From Bacilli bacterium (GTDB lineage: Bacteria; Bacillota_I; Bacilli_A; RFN20; CAG-826): a stretch of DNA of 7,111 nt. The stretch is taken from NCBI GenBank assembly GCA_024693415.1, contig JAILKX010000194.1, positions 1 to 7,111 on the forward strand, in the 5' to 3' direction. Position numbers and translations under genes: made by a program. Positions 1 to 6,314 of the stretch are shown here, in pieces (within the stretch, counting starts at the first letter, position 1; every line of letters begins with the position of its first letter). The notes under the pieces were generated by a model that was not told where the DNA came from, searched no databases, and worked only from the letters and a program-made list of their open reading frames with translations.

Positions 1-531
1 AAGCCCACGAGCGGCCAGTTGATCGTCAAAGGCGAGGACGTCGCGGCATTCGACAAAAGGAAATTGACCGGTTATCGCAGGAATTCCGTCGGCTTCGTTT
101 TTCAGTTCTATAACCTCATGCCGAACCTAACGGCAAAGGAAAACGTCGAACTCGCCACTGAGTTAAAGAAGGACGCGAAGTCGCCTGAACAGTCGCTTAC
201 CGATGTCGGGCTGAAAGAGAGGATGGACAATTTCCCGTCCCAGCTTTCCGGCGGAGAACAGCAGCGAGTGTCCATCGCCCGCGCCATCGCGAAGAACCCA
301 GACATCATTCTGTGCGATGAACCAACCGGCGCCCTTGACTATGAAACCGGCAAAGAAATTTTGACATTATTGTCAAATGCTGCAAGAAAAGACGGAAAAA
401 TCGTAATAATCGTTACGCATAATTCAGCACTGGTGGAAATGGGAGACCACTTGATCCGCATCAAAAACGGACAGGTCGTCGAAGATCGGATGAACCCCAA
501 TCCCAAAGACATTAAGAGCATTGAGTGGTGA
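1..531 (+). CDS. ABC transporter ATP-binding protein (MacB/LolD-like), 5'-truncated by window edge
   Basis: This is the ATPase subunit of an FtsX/MacB-type ABC transporter; it would hydrolyse ATP on the cytoplasmic face of the membrane to drive the permease encoded next. The reading frame is open from base 1 (KPTSGQ, the stretch that normally follows Walker A and its helix), so the start and Walker A lie outside the window and the TTG at 19 is an internal Leu codon. Visible motifs are the Q-loop Gln (103-105, in [10 protein letters not shown]), the signature LSGGEQQR (244-267), Walker B with catalytic Glu (ILCDEP, Glu at 319-321), the D-loop ALD (331-339) and the switch His (VTHN, His at 418-420). 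The QFYNL and TGALD wording is typical of the lipoprotein-release/MacB/antimicrobial-peptide export subfamily. The stop TGA (529-531) shares its A with the ATG of the permease, so the two subunits are translationally coupled. Family assignment is very safe; the substrate is unknown. Confidence 0.96.
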   Translation, partial: KPTSGQLIVKGEDVAAFDKRKLTGYRRNSVGFVFQFYNLMPNLTAKENVELATELKKDAKSPEQSLTDVGLKERMDNFPSQLSGGEQQRVSIARAIAKNPDIILCDEPTGALDYETGKEILTLLSNAARKDGKIVIIVTHNSALVEMGDHLIRIKNGQVVEDRMNPNPKDIKSIEW

Positions 532-2375
532 TGAGGGCATTCACGAAATCCGCCATAAGAACCATCTTCGCCAACAAGGGAAGATTCTTTGCGAATATCG
601 CAATCGTCCTTTTGTCGCTGTCGATCACCGCGGGTTTAGGATCTCTTCCCGAATCATTGAAGGACTCCTATCTCAAAAACTATTCCGAGACAACGCCCGA
701 CATCACCGTCAAAACCAAAACCAAAGACGGCTTGACCGACGAGCAAATCGCTACCCTCTCCTCTTATTCAGGCGTGGCCTCTTATTCAACATTCACGGAA
801 ATGGACCTGCCGATTTCCGGCGCCTACCACCGCTTCTACATCATCGATACAAAAGAAGGCTCCTTAGGCGCGCCGAAGCTGACCGAAGGCAAACTTCCAT
901 CTTCGCGCGGAGACTGCGCGGTGGAGATGAGACACCTCAACATCGCCCATCACGAGATCGGCGAGTCCGTCTACGTAGGTCAGGCCCGCTTCGGGTTCCT
1001 TTCCTTCGACATCGAACTGGATATCACCGGCATCGTCGATTCCGATATGTATAACTCTTCCGCCAAAGAAAGGGCGATGCTCGAAGATGAGGATGAGGAA
1101 GAATACATCCACGACATCTTCTATATAGATAAGAATGCTGTCCCTAGAGGATTTGGGAACATCCCAACCACCGACTGCTATCTCCGCTTCGATGACCGCC
1201 ACGATTATTTTTCCGACGGATATTACGATCGGATGGAAAGAATCAAGCATGACTTGACCGACCTTCTTGGCGAAGATCAGGTCACCGTTCTGACGATGGA
1301 GGAGAACACCTCATACGCTTTGCATAAAAACTATCATGAAAAGATAGTCGGCATTTCCTACGTGTTCCCATTCTTCTTCATGGTGCTTTGCGCATTGGTG
1401 AATTCCTTGACCATCACCCGCCTCATAAGCGATGAGAGGGCGTGCCTTGGCTGCTATCACTCTCTGGGCGTGTCGCCCGCCAAAATGATTTTGAAATACG
1501 TGAGCTTCTCGGCGATATCGACTGCGATCGGCGCGATCGCCGGATACTTTGTCGGCGTCCCCGTCATCCCTAAGCTCGTCCTTCCCGCATATGAAGCTGT
1601 TTTCCAGATGAACGGGGCAAGCCCAAGCTTCTTCTTGCCGATGGGCATTGGGATCGCAATCGGCATGCTCGTCCTAAGTTGTGCCGTCAGCACGATCTCA
1701 GCGATGCAATATTTGAGGGAACGCCCCGCCGACCTCTTCCAAGAGAAGTCTCCAAAGCCAGGCAAGAAGATCTTCCTGGAGTATTGGAAGGGCCTTTGGA
1801 AAAGGCTCCCATTCTCATGGAAATCGTCGGCCAGGAACATCTTCAGAAAGAAGAAAAATCTCATCTTAACCTCGGCGTCAGTAATGCTAAGCACATTGCT
1901 TCTCATGGCGGGCTTCGCTCTCCTAGATGCTTCAAATTCCCTGCAAAACGATGATCTTTTTGCCGAAGTCGCTTCTTCTATGGGCATGATTTCGTTCGTC
2001 GTAATCGTGTTCGCGATCGCAATGGCGGTCTCCGTCGTCTACCTGCTGAGCAACATGAACATCACCGACCGCAAAAGGGAATTGGCGACCCTGAAGGTCC
2101 TTGGCTACACCGATGTCGAATGCTCCCTTTATTGCATCCGCGAACTGGCGGCGATCGCCTTGGTCTCTTGCCTTATCGCGATACCGCTATCCGTTTTGAT
2201 CATCGATTTGGTCTTGTTCAAATTCCTCGATTTCGGGAAAGTCGAGGATCTCCGTTGGACCACTTATGTCATTCCGCAGCTGCTCATCGTCGCCTCGACC
2301 GCCATCACCGCTTTATTGCTGCACCCCCGCATCGCACGCATCGACATGAACGGCTCGCTCAAGTCCATCGAGTAG
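531..2375 (+). CDS. FtsX-family ABC transporter permease, two FtsX modules
   Basis: Membrane subunit partnering the preceding ATPase; 614 residues from the ATG at 531. In-frame GTG codons lie at 525 and 528, but the TGATG overlap with the ATPase stop makes 531 the likelier start, with reinitiation replacing a strong Shine-Dalgarno (none is visible). Predicted layout: TM1 about residues 19-37, a MacB-like ectodomain about 38-270, TM2 274-295, TM3 322-345, TM4 367-392, a basic cytoplasmic linker, TM5 443-466, only about 17 residues outside, TM6 484-507, TM7 537-561 and TM8 579-601. Both modules carry the FtsX cytoplasmic loop signature after their first core helix (LGVSPAKM, and RELATLKVLGY in the second). 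The ectodomain contains an acidic run of seven residues (185-191). The gene ends in tandem TAG codons. Known relatives export peptides or macrolides, move lipoproteins or sense antimicrobial peptides; the substrate here cannot be read from sequence. BceB is less likely, because its large loop lies between TM7 and TM8. Confidence 0.93.
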   Translation: MRAFTKSAIRTIFANKGRFFANIAIVLLSLSITAGLGSLPESLKDSYLKNYSETTPDITVKTKTKDGLTDEQIATLSSYSGVASYSTFTEMDLPISGAYHRFYIIDTKEGSLGAPKLTEGKLPSSRGDCAVEMRHLNIAHHEIGESVYVGQARFGFLSFDIELDITGIVDSDMYNSSAKERAMLEDEDEEEYIHDIFYIDKNAVPRGFGNIPTTDCYLRFDDRHDYFSDGYYDRMERIKHDLTDLLGEDQVTVLTMEENTSYALHKNYHEKIVGISYVFPFFFMVLCALVNSLTITRLISDERACLGCYHSLGVSPAKMILKYVSFSAISTAIGAIAGYFVGVPVIPKLVLPAYEAVFQMNGASPSFFLPMGIGIAIGMLVLSCAVSTISAMQYLRERPADLFQEKSPKPGKKIFLEYWKGLWKRLPFSWKSSARNIFRKKKNLILTSASVMLSTLLLMAGFALLDASNSLQNDDLFAEVASSMGMISFVVIVFAIAMAVSVVYLLSNMNITDRKRELATLKVLGYTDVECSLYCIRELAAIALVSCLIAIPLSVLIIDLVLFKFLDFGKVEDLRWTTYVIPQLLIVASTAITALLLHPRIARIDMNGSLKSIE

Positions 2376-2413
2376 TAGATTATGTCTTTTCTCTCTTAGT
2401 TTTTGTCATCTTT

Positions 2414-2438
2414 AAGCGCGCATGCGCTTTTTTCTTTA
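2414..2438 (+). terminator. Rho-independent terminator after the ABC exporter unit
   Basis: A perfect 6-bp stem AAGCGC / GCGCTT (2414-2419 with 2424-2429) encloses a GCAT loop and runs directly into a T-rich tract (T2428-T2433, then C and three more T). It lies 39 bases after the permease stop and would end the ATPase-permease transcript. The stem is short but GC-rich and the U-tract is good. No competing structure is seen in 2376-2413. Confidence 0.72.
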
Positions 2439-2444
2439 TATAAT
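2439..2444 (+). promoter_or_regulatory. Candidate -10 box of the GH2-patatin unit
   Basis: A perfect TATAAT hexamer lies 28 bases before the GH2 start codon, predicting a transcript start near 2451 and a leader of about 20 bases. At a 17-base spacing the -35 position would fall inside the terminator hairpin (around 2416-2421, GCGCGC), which does not resemble TTGACA; TTGTCA at 2403-2408 is too far away (30-base spacing). The -10 is therefore well supported, the full promoter less so. It may be weak or need an activator. Confidence 0.42.
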
Positions 2445-2458
2445 AAAAGCAATCCTGT

Positions 2459-2463
2459 AGGGG
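2459..2463 (+). promoter_or_regulatory. Ribosome binding site setting the GH2 start at 2472
   Basis: AGGGG sits 8 bases before the ATG at 2472. This decides the start: the frame is open further upstream to 2403, but that extension would translate the terminator hairpin and the -10 box, and its residues do not resemble a GH2 N-terminus or a signal peptide. Confidence 0.75.
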
Positions 2464-2471
2464 CTATAAAT

Positions 2472-4814
2472 ATGCACATTTCACTCAACCGCGCCTGGAA
2501 ACTCGCCCGCGTAGGCGAAGATTGGCAAAAAGACATCGACGTACCGTATGACAGCATGCTTTTGGACGAAGTATCTACCGAATCCAAAGGCGGTCCGAAC
2601 ATCTGCTGGCTCGACTGCCATGACTACGTGTTCACCAAAAACGTCAAAGTGGAGCGCGATTGGCTCGGAAAAGACCTGATCATCGAATTCGAAGGCGTTT
2701 ACCATAACGCCGAGGTTTTCCTAAACGGTCAGCCGGTCGGATCCCGCCCCTATGGATTCACGAATTTTTACGTCAACATCACTGAGGTCGCCAGCTACGG
2801 CGAGGAGAATGAGCTGAAGGTCATCGCCCATAACGCCGACCAGCCGAACAGCCGCTTCTACTCCGGCTCTGGCATCTATCGCCCCGTCCACCTTTACATC
2901 CTCAATAAGAACCGCGTCAAGCTGAATGGCATCAAGATCCTTCCGCTCGACCATGAGAAGAAGCTCGTCCGCGCCACCATCCTCACCACCGGAAGCGGCA
3001 AAGGCGAAATCTCCTTCATCGACGAAGAGGGCAAACTCCTGCTGAAGGACGCCTTTGAGACCGAAGGGACCTTCACCAAGGAATACGAACTCAAGGACGC
3101 CAAGCTCTGGTCGCCCGAAGATCCAAACCTCATCAAGGTCGAAGTTTCATACGAAAACGAAACATATCTCGATTCTTTTGGCCTCAGGACCATCTCCTGG
3201 AACACCAAAGAGGGTTTCATGATCAACGGCAAAAAGACCCTGCTCCTCGGCGCTTGCCTCCACGCCGACAACGGCATGATCGGGGCCGCGAGCTACCGCG
3301 CCGCCGAATACCGCAAAGTCAAGCTCATGAAGGACGCCGGATACAATTCGATCCGCTCCGCCCACAACCCGATGTCGAAGTCGATGCTCGAAGCCTGCGA
3401 TAAGCTCGGGATCCTCGTCATGGACGAATACGTCGACATGTGGTTCATGCATAAGCTCAAATACGACTACGCCGGCTATTGCACCGACTGGTATAAGCAG
3501 GATCTCACCGATATGGCCGACAAGGATTACAACCACCCCTCCGTCGTCATGATCTCCCTCGGCAACGAAGTCGGCGAATCCTCAAATGAAAGGGGCATCG
3601 AGTTCTGCCGCAAGATGGCGGAATTCATCAAGCCGATCGGCGCGGGATGGGCCACCACCTGCGGCATCAACGTCTTCTTCAACGCCCTCGCCTCCATGGG
3701 CATGGGCGTCTATAGCGACGACAAAGCCGAAAAGAAACAGGCCGTCGGCTCCGAATTCTTCAACAACCTCCAAGGCCTATTGGGCGACCGCTTCATGAAA
3801 TGGGGCGCCACCTGGCCGATCGTCGACCGCAAGACCAAAGGAGTCTTCTCGACCCTCGACATCGCCGGATATAACTACGGCATCCGCCGCTACAAGCACG
3901 ACACCAAGAAATACAAGGACCGCATGATCGTCGGAAGCGAGACCTTCTGCAAGGACGCCGCCGAATTCATGCGCCTTGCCAAGCAATACCCGAACATCAT
4001 CGGCGACTACGTCTGGGCCGGACAGGATTATTTAGGCGAAATCGCGATCGGGTCTTGGGAATACAAGGAATACGCAGACGACTTCAACAAGGTCCCCGGC
4101 TGGATGTCCGCCGGTTCGGGCCGCGTTGATTTGGCCGGCGACTTCCTCGGCGAAGCGGGATACACCCGCGTCGCGTTCGAGAAAGACGTCATCTCGATGG
4201 CGGTCTGCCCCGTTCACCACACCGGCGAAAAGCATTCGCCTTCCGCCTGGAAGATGTCTAACGCCATCCCCAACTGGTCCTACGAAGGGCTCAATGGCAA
4301 GCCCGCCGACGTCGAGGTCTATACCCTCGCCCCGCAGATCGAGCTTGTCTTAAACGGCAAGGTCGTCGCCAAGAAGAAATCGGCGAAGAACGGCATGACC
4401 AAATTCAGGATCAACTACGAAGACGGCGAGCTCCTCGCTAGGGCCCTCGACGATAACGGCAAAGAGCTGGGCGCCTATTCGCTTAAGACCGCCGGCAAGG
4501 AAAACGCGCTCACCCTCCGCCTCGAAGAGGTCCACCCCGAATTCAATGACCTCCGCTACGTCCACCTCACTTTAGGCGACAAAGACGGCAACAAGAAGCC
4601 GATGCTCCGCGAGAAGATCGAGGTCAAGGTCGAAGGCGGGAACCTCATCGCCCTAGGCCACGCCTGCCCCTTCAACAAAGACGGCTATAAGAACGATTGG
4701 ACCAGCACTTATTACGGCGCGGCCCTCGCCGTCATAGAACCCGATGGAAGCGGGAACAAAATGCGCATTTCTGCTCATTGCGCATTGGGAGATGCTGAAC
4801 TACAATTCGACTGA
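2472..4814 (+). CDS. Glycoside hydrolase family 2 protein (beta-galactosidase/beta-glucuronidase-like), cytoplasmic
   Basis: Retaining beta-glycosidase of 780 residues without signal peptide or membrane segment, so it probably acts inside the cell on imported or endogenous beta-glycosides. Domains in order: sugar-binding jelly roll about 1-160 (with the FSGSGIYRPV-like segment, here YSGSGIYRPV), immunoglobulin-like domain about 165-245, TIM barrel from about 249 (GFMINGK, H264 of LHADNG, R295 and H298-N299-P300 of IRSAHNP), a DUF4982-like Ig domain from about W602 (ELVLNGK), and a C-terminal Glyco_hydro2_C5-like domain about 676-775 (YVHLTL, then YYGAALAVIEP). The acid/base is E366 in SLGNEVGE and the nucleophile probably E490 in IVGSETF, so the enzyme looks active. 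The insertion after the acid/base containing GINVFFNALASMGMG, and the AGYNYGIRRY strand, match the GH2 subgroup common in Lactobacillales and related Bacilli. As I recall the family, the VWAGQDYLGE strand usually has an aromatic residue where Q518 stands. Exact sugar specificity is not predictable. It is coupled to the patatin gene by a TGATG overlap. Confidence 0.95.
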   Translation: MHISLNRAWKLARVGEDWQKDIDVPYDSMLLDEVSTESKGGPNICWLDCHDYVFTKNVKVERDWLGKDLIIEFEGVYHNAEVFLNGQPVGSRPYGFTNFYVNITEVASYGEENELKVIAHNADQPNSRFYSGSGIYRPVHLYILNKNRVKLNGIKILPLDHEKKLVRATILTTGSGKGEISFIDEEGKLLLKDAFETEGTFTKEYELKDAKLWSPEDPNLIKVEVSYENETYLDSFGLRTISWNTKEGFMINGKKTLLLGACLHADNGMIGAASYRAAEYRKVKLMKDAGYNSIRSAHNPMSKSMLEACDKLGILVMDEYVDMWFMHKLKYDYAGYCTDWYKQDLTDMADKDYNHPSVVMISLGNEVGESSNERGIEFCRKMAEFIKPIGAGWATTCGINVFFNALASMGMGVYSDDKAEKKQAVGSEFFNNLQGLLGDRFMKWGATWPIVDRKTKGVFSTLDIAGYNYGIRRYKHDTKKYKDRMIVGSETFCKDAAEFMRLAKQYPNIIGDYVWAGQDYLGEIAIGSWEYKEYADDFNKVPGWMSAGSGRVDLAGDFLGEAGYTRVAFEKDVISMAVCPVHHTGEKHSPSAWKMSNAIPNWSYEGLNGKPADVEVYTLAPQIELVLNGKVVAKKKSAKNGMTKFRINYEDGELLARALDDNGKELGAYSLKTAGKENALTLRLEEVHPEFNDLRYVHLTLGDKDGNKKPMLREKIEVKVEGGNLIALGHACPFNKDGYKNDWTSTYYGAALAVIEPDGSGNKMRISAHCALGDAELQFD
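4760..4786 (+). repeat. Perfect 8-bp inverted repeat at the GH2 3' end, before the patatin start
   Basis: AATGCGCA (4760-4767) and TGCGCATT (4779-4786) are exact reverse complements separated by 11 bases, so the RNA could form a GC-cored hairpin. It is followed at once by GGGAGA (4787-4792) and ends 27 bases before the patatin ATG. It lies wholly within GH2 codons, and no T-tract follows, so it is not a terminator. A role in mRNA stability or in tuning translation of the second gene is inference. Confidence 0.5.
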
Positions 4815-5680
4815 TGCACAAAATCGGACTCATCATGGAAGGGGGCGCGATGCGCGGGATGTTCACCTGCGGCGTGATCGACGTCCTCATGGAAAACGGC
4901 ATTGAATTCGATGGGGCCATCGGCGTATCCGCCGGCTCCACGTTCGGATGCAACTACAAAAGCCGCCAGATCGGCAGGCCTTTAAGGTACAACCTCAAGT
5001 ACTGCAAGGATGAGCGGTACGGCACTTTCAAATCGGTCCGCAAATACGGCGACATCTACGAGAAGCAATTCTGCTACCGCGACATCCCCTACACCTTGGA
5101 TCCAATGGATAAGGAAACCTACGAATCGAACCCCATGGAGTTCTATCTCGTGGCCACCGACGTCGAATCCGGCAACCCCGTGTATCGGAAAATCGATGTT
5201 TTGGACGACGAGGCGATGGATTGGTTCCAAGCCGGCGCCTCGATGCCGATCGTCTCGACCCCCGTCGAGATCGACGGCCATAAATACCTCGACGGAGGCA
5301 TCTCCGATTCGATCCCGCTCAAGAAGTTCCAGGAGATGGGCTACGACTATAACGTCGTCATCCTCACCCAGCCGATCGGCTACGTCAAAAAGAAGATGAA
5401 CGGCCTGATGCTCCGCCTCAAGGCGATCCGCAAGTACCCCGCCATCCAGAAGGCGATGGGCAACCGCCACAACATGTACAACGAAGAGACCGCCTACGTA
5501 TTAAAGGAGCAGGAAGCAGGACGCTGCCTCGTGATCGCCCCAAAGGAAAAACTCGGCATCAGCCACACCGAGCACGACCCGAAGAAGCTGCAGGCCGCCT
5601 ATGACAAGGGAAAAGAAATAGGCCTCGCCTGCGTCGAGCAGGTCAAGGCCTATATCGCGAAAGCCAAATCTACCAAATGA
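4814..5680 (+). CDS. Patatin-like phospholipase / acyl hydrolase
   Basis: Serine lipid acyl hydrolase of 288 residues in the bacterial patatin family (RssA/YjjU-like with a long C-terminal extension). All active-site elements are present: the glycine-rich oxyanion loop EGGAMRG (residues 9-15), the nucleophile elbow GVSAG with Ser39, and the dyad Asp160 in DGGISDSIP. The ATDVESGNP stretch and the GASMPIVSTPVEIDG segment before the Asp are also typical. There is no signal peptide or transmembrane segment, so it is probably cytoplasmic or peripheral to the membrane; the C-terminal third (about 190-288) is rich in Lys. Expected reaction: hydrolysis of acyl esters of phospho- or glycolipids. The start ATG overlaps the GH2 stop (TGATG at 4812-4816); the nearest purine run, GGGAGA, is about 21 bases upstream, too far for a normal Shine-Dalgarno, so translation probably depends on the upstream gene. 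The 3' end overlaps the convergent dehydrogenase gene by 11 bp. Confidence 0.94.
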   Translation: MHKIGLIMEGGAMRGMFTCGVIDVLMENGIEFDGAIGVSAGSTFGCNYKSRQIGRPLRYNLKYCKDERYGTFKSVRKYGDIYEKQFCYRDIPYTLDPMDKETYESNPMEFYLVATDVESGNPVYRKIDVLDDEAMDWFQAGASMPIVSTPVEIDGHKYLDGGISDSIPLKKFQEMGYDYNVVILTQPIGYVKKKMNGLMLRLKAIRKYPAIQKAMGNRHNMYNEETAYVLKEQEAGRCLVIAPKEKLGISHTEHDPKKLQAAYDKGKEIGLACVEQVKAYIAKAKSTK

Positions 5681-6314
5681 AGTTCGATTTCAGCATCTCG
5701 CCGTTATCGATCAGAAGATCCTCGCCGGTCATCGACTTATTGACGACCGTCAGGAAGTAAATCCATTCAGAGATCTCTTCGGGATCCGCCCAGCGGTCCA
5801 GGAGGGTCTCTTTTTTGCAGGCCTCATAGAGGGCCGGATTCTTGAGGATATGCTCGTTCATCGGGGTGATGACGCCGCCGGGGGAGATGCTGTTGCAGGT
5901 AATTCCGCGCTTAGCTAGCCTAAGGCTCAGGTTCTTCATGTAGGAGATGAGCCCGCCTTTTGAGGCGGAGTAAAGCGGGAATTCGGCCCCGTTCCTCGCC
6001 GATGCGGAGGCGACGATCAGGACGGACCTAAGGACGCTCGACTGCGAAAGAGCCTCCGCCATCTTGATGGTCGCGTGTAGGTTCACCTCGATCGCCTCGC
6101 ACTCCTCGATCGTGCCCGCATTAAGCACAAGCACCTCCATCTCGGGAAGCGCAGGAAGCGGATCGCGGATGTCCTGCTTGAAGTGGAAATAATTCGAATT
6201 CGATATGACGGGGTCCCTCAAATCGATGCCATAGACCTCGTGGCCCATCGCCAAAAACTTCTCGGCCGTGGCCTTGCCAATGCCGGAAGAGGAACCTGTC
6301 ACAAGCACTTTCAT
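5670..6314 (-). CDS. Short-chain dehydrogenase/reductase (SDR), classical type
   Basis: NAD(P)-dependent oxidoreductase of 214 residues with one Rossmann fold. Visible are the cofactor loop TGSSSGIG (residues 6-13), an acidic Asp31 at the end of beta-2 (YGIDLRD) favouring NAD(H) over NADP(H), NAG (65-67), the structural/catalytic Asn78, catalytic Ser103 (VASAS), and Tyr115-Lys119 in YSASK. The SPGGVITPM segment (144-152) and RWADPEEI (174-181) are also classical. The C-terminus has LIDNGE where most relatives read VDGG, and the protein is short (typical 240-260), mainly because the beta-3/alpha-4 region is compact. The substrate is unknown; FabG or sugar/steroid dehydrogenase activity cannot be told apart. 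It is the second gene of a - strand pair: its ATG overlaps the stop of the transporter gene by 4 bases (ATGA, 6311-6314). Its stop (TAG, complement of 5670-5672) lies inside the patatin gene. Confidence 0.94.
   Translation of the reverse strand: MKVLVTGSSSGIGKATAEKFLAMGHEVYGIDLRDPVISNSNYFHFKQDIRDPLPALPEMEVLVLNAGTIEECEAIEVNLHATIKMAEALSQSSVLRSVLIVASASARNGAEFPLYSASKGGLISYMKNLSLRLAKRGITCNSISPGGVITPMNEHILKNPALYEACKKETLLDRWADPEEISEWIYFLTVVNKSMTGEDLLIDNGEMLKSNFIW

Noticed and set aside
2403..2471. N-terminal extension of the GH2 reading frame from a TTG at 2403.
   Set aside because: It would translate across the terminator and -10 box, has no ribosome binding site, and does not look like a signal peptide or GH2 start; ATG 2472 has AGGGG at 8 bases.
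4982..5470. Long open frame (162 codons) on the - strand inside the patatin gene.
   Set aside because: It is opposite a gene with intact catalytic motifs, lacks a ribosome binding site, and its composition (Val/Asp-rich) is the mirror of GC-biased codons on the other strand. The other overlapping open frames inside genes were set aside for the same reason.
5640..5740. Possible bidirectional terminator between the convergent genes.
   Set aside because: No stem with flanking A/T tracts could be found; the short complementary pieces seen are too weak to call.
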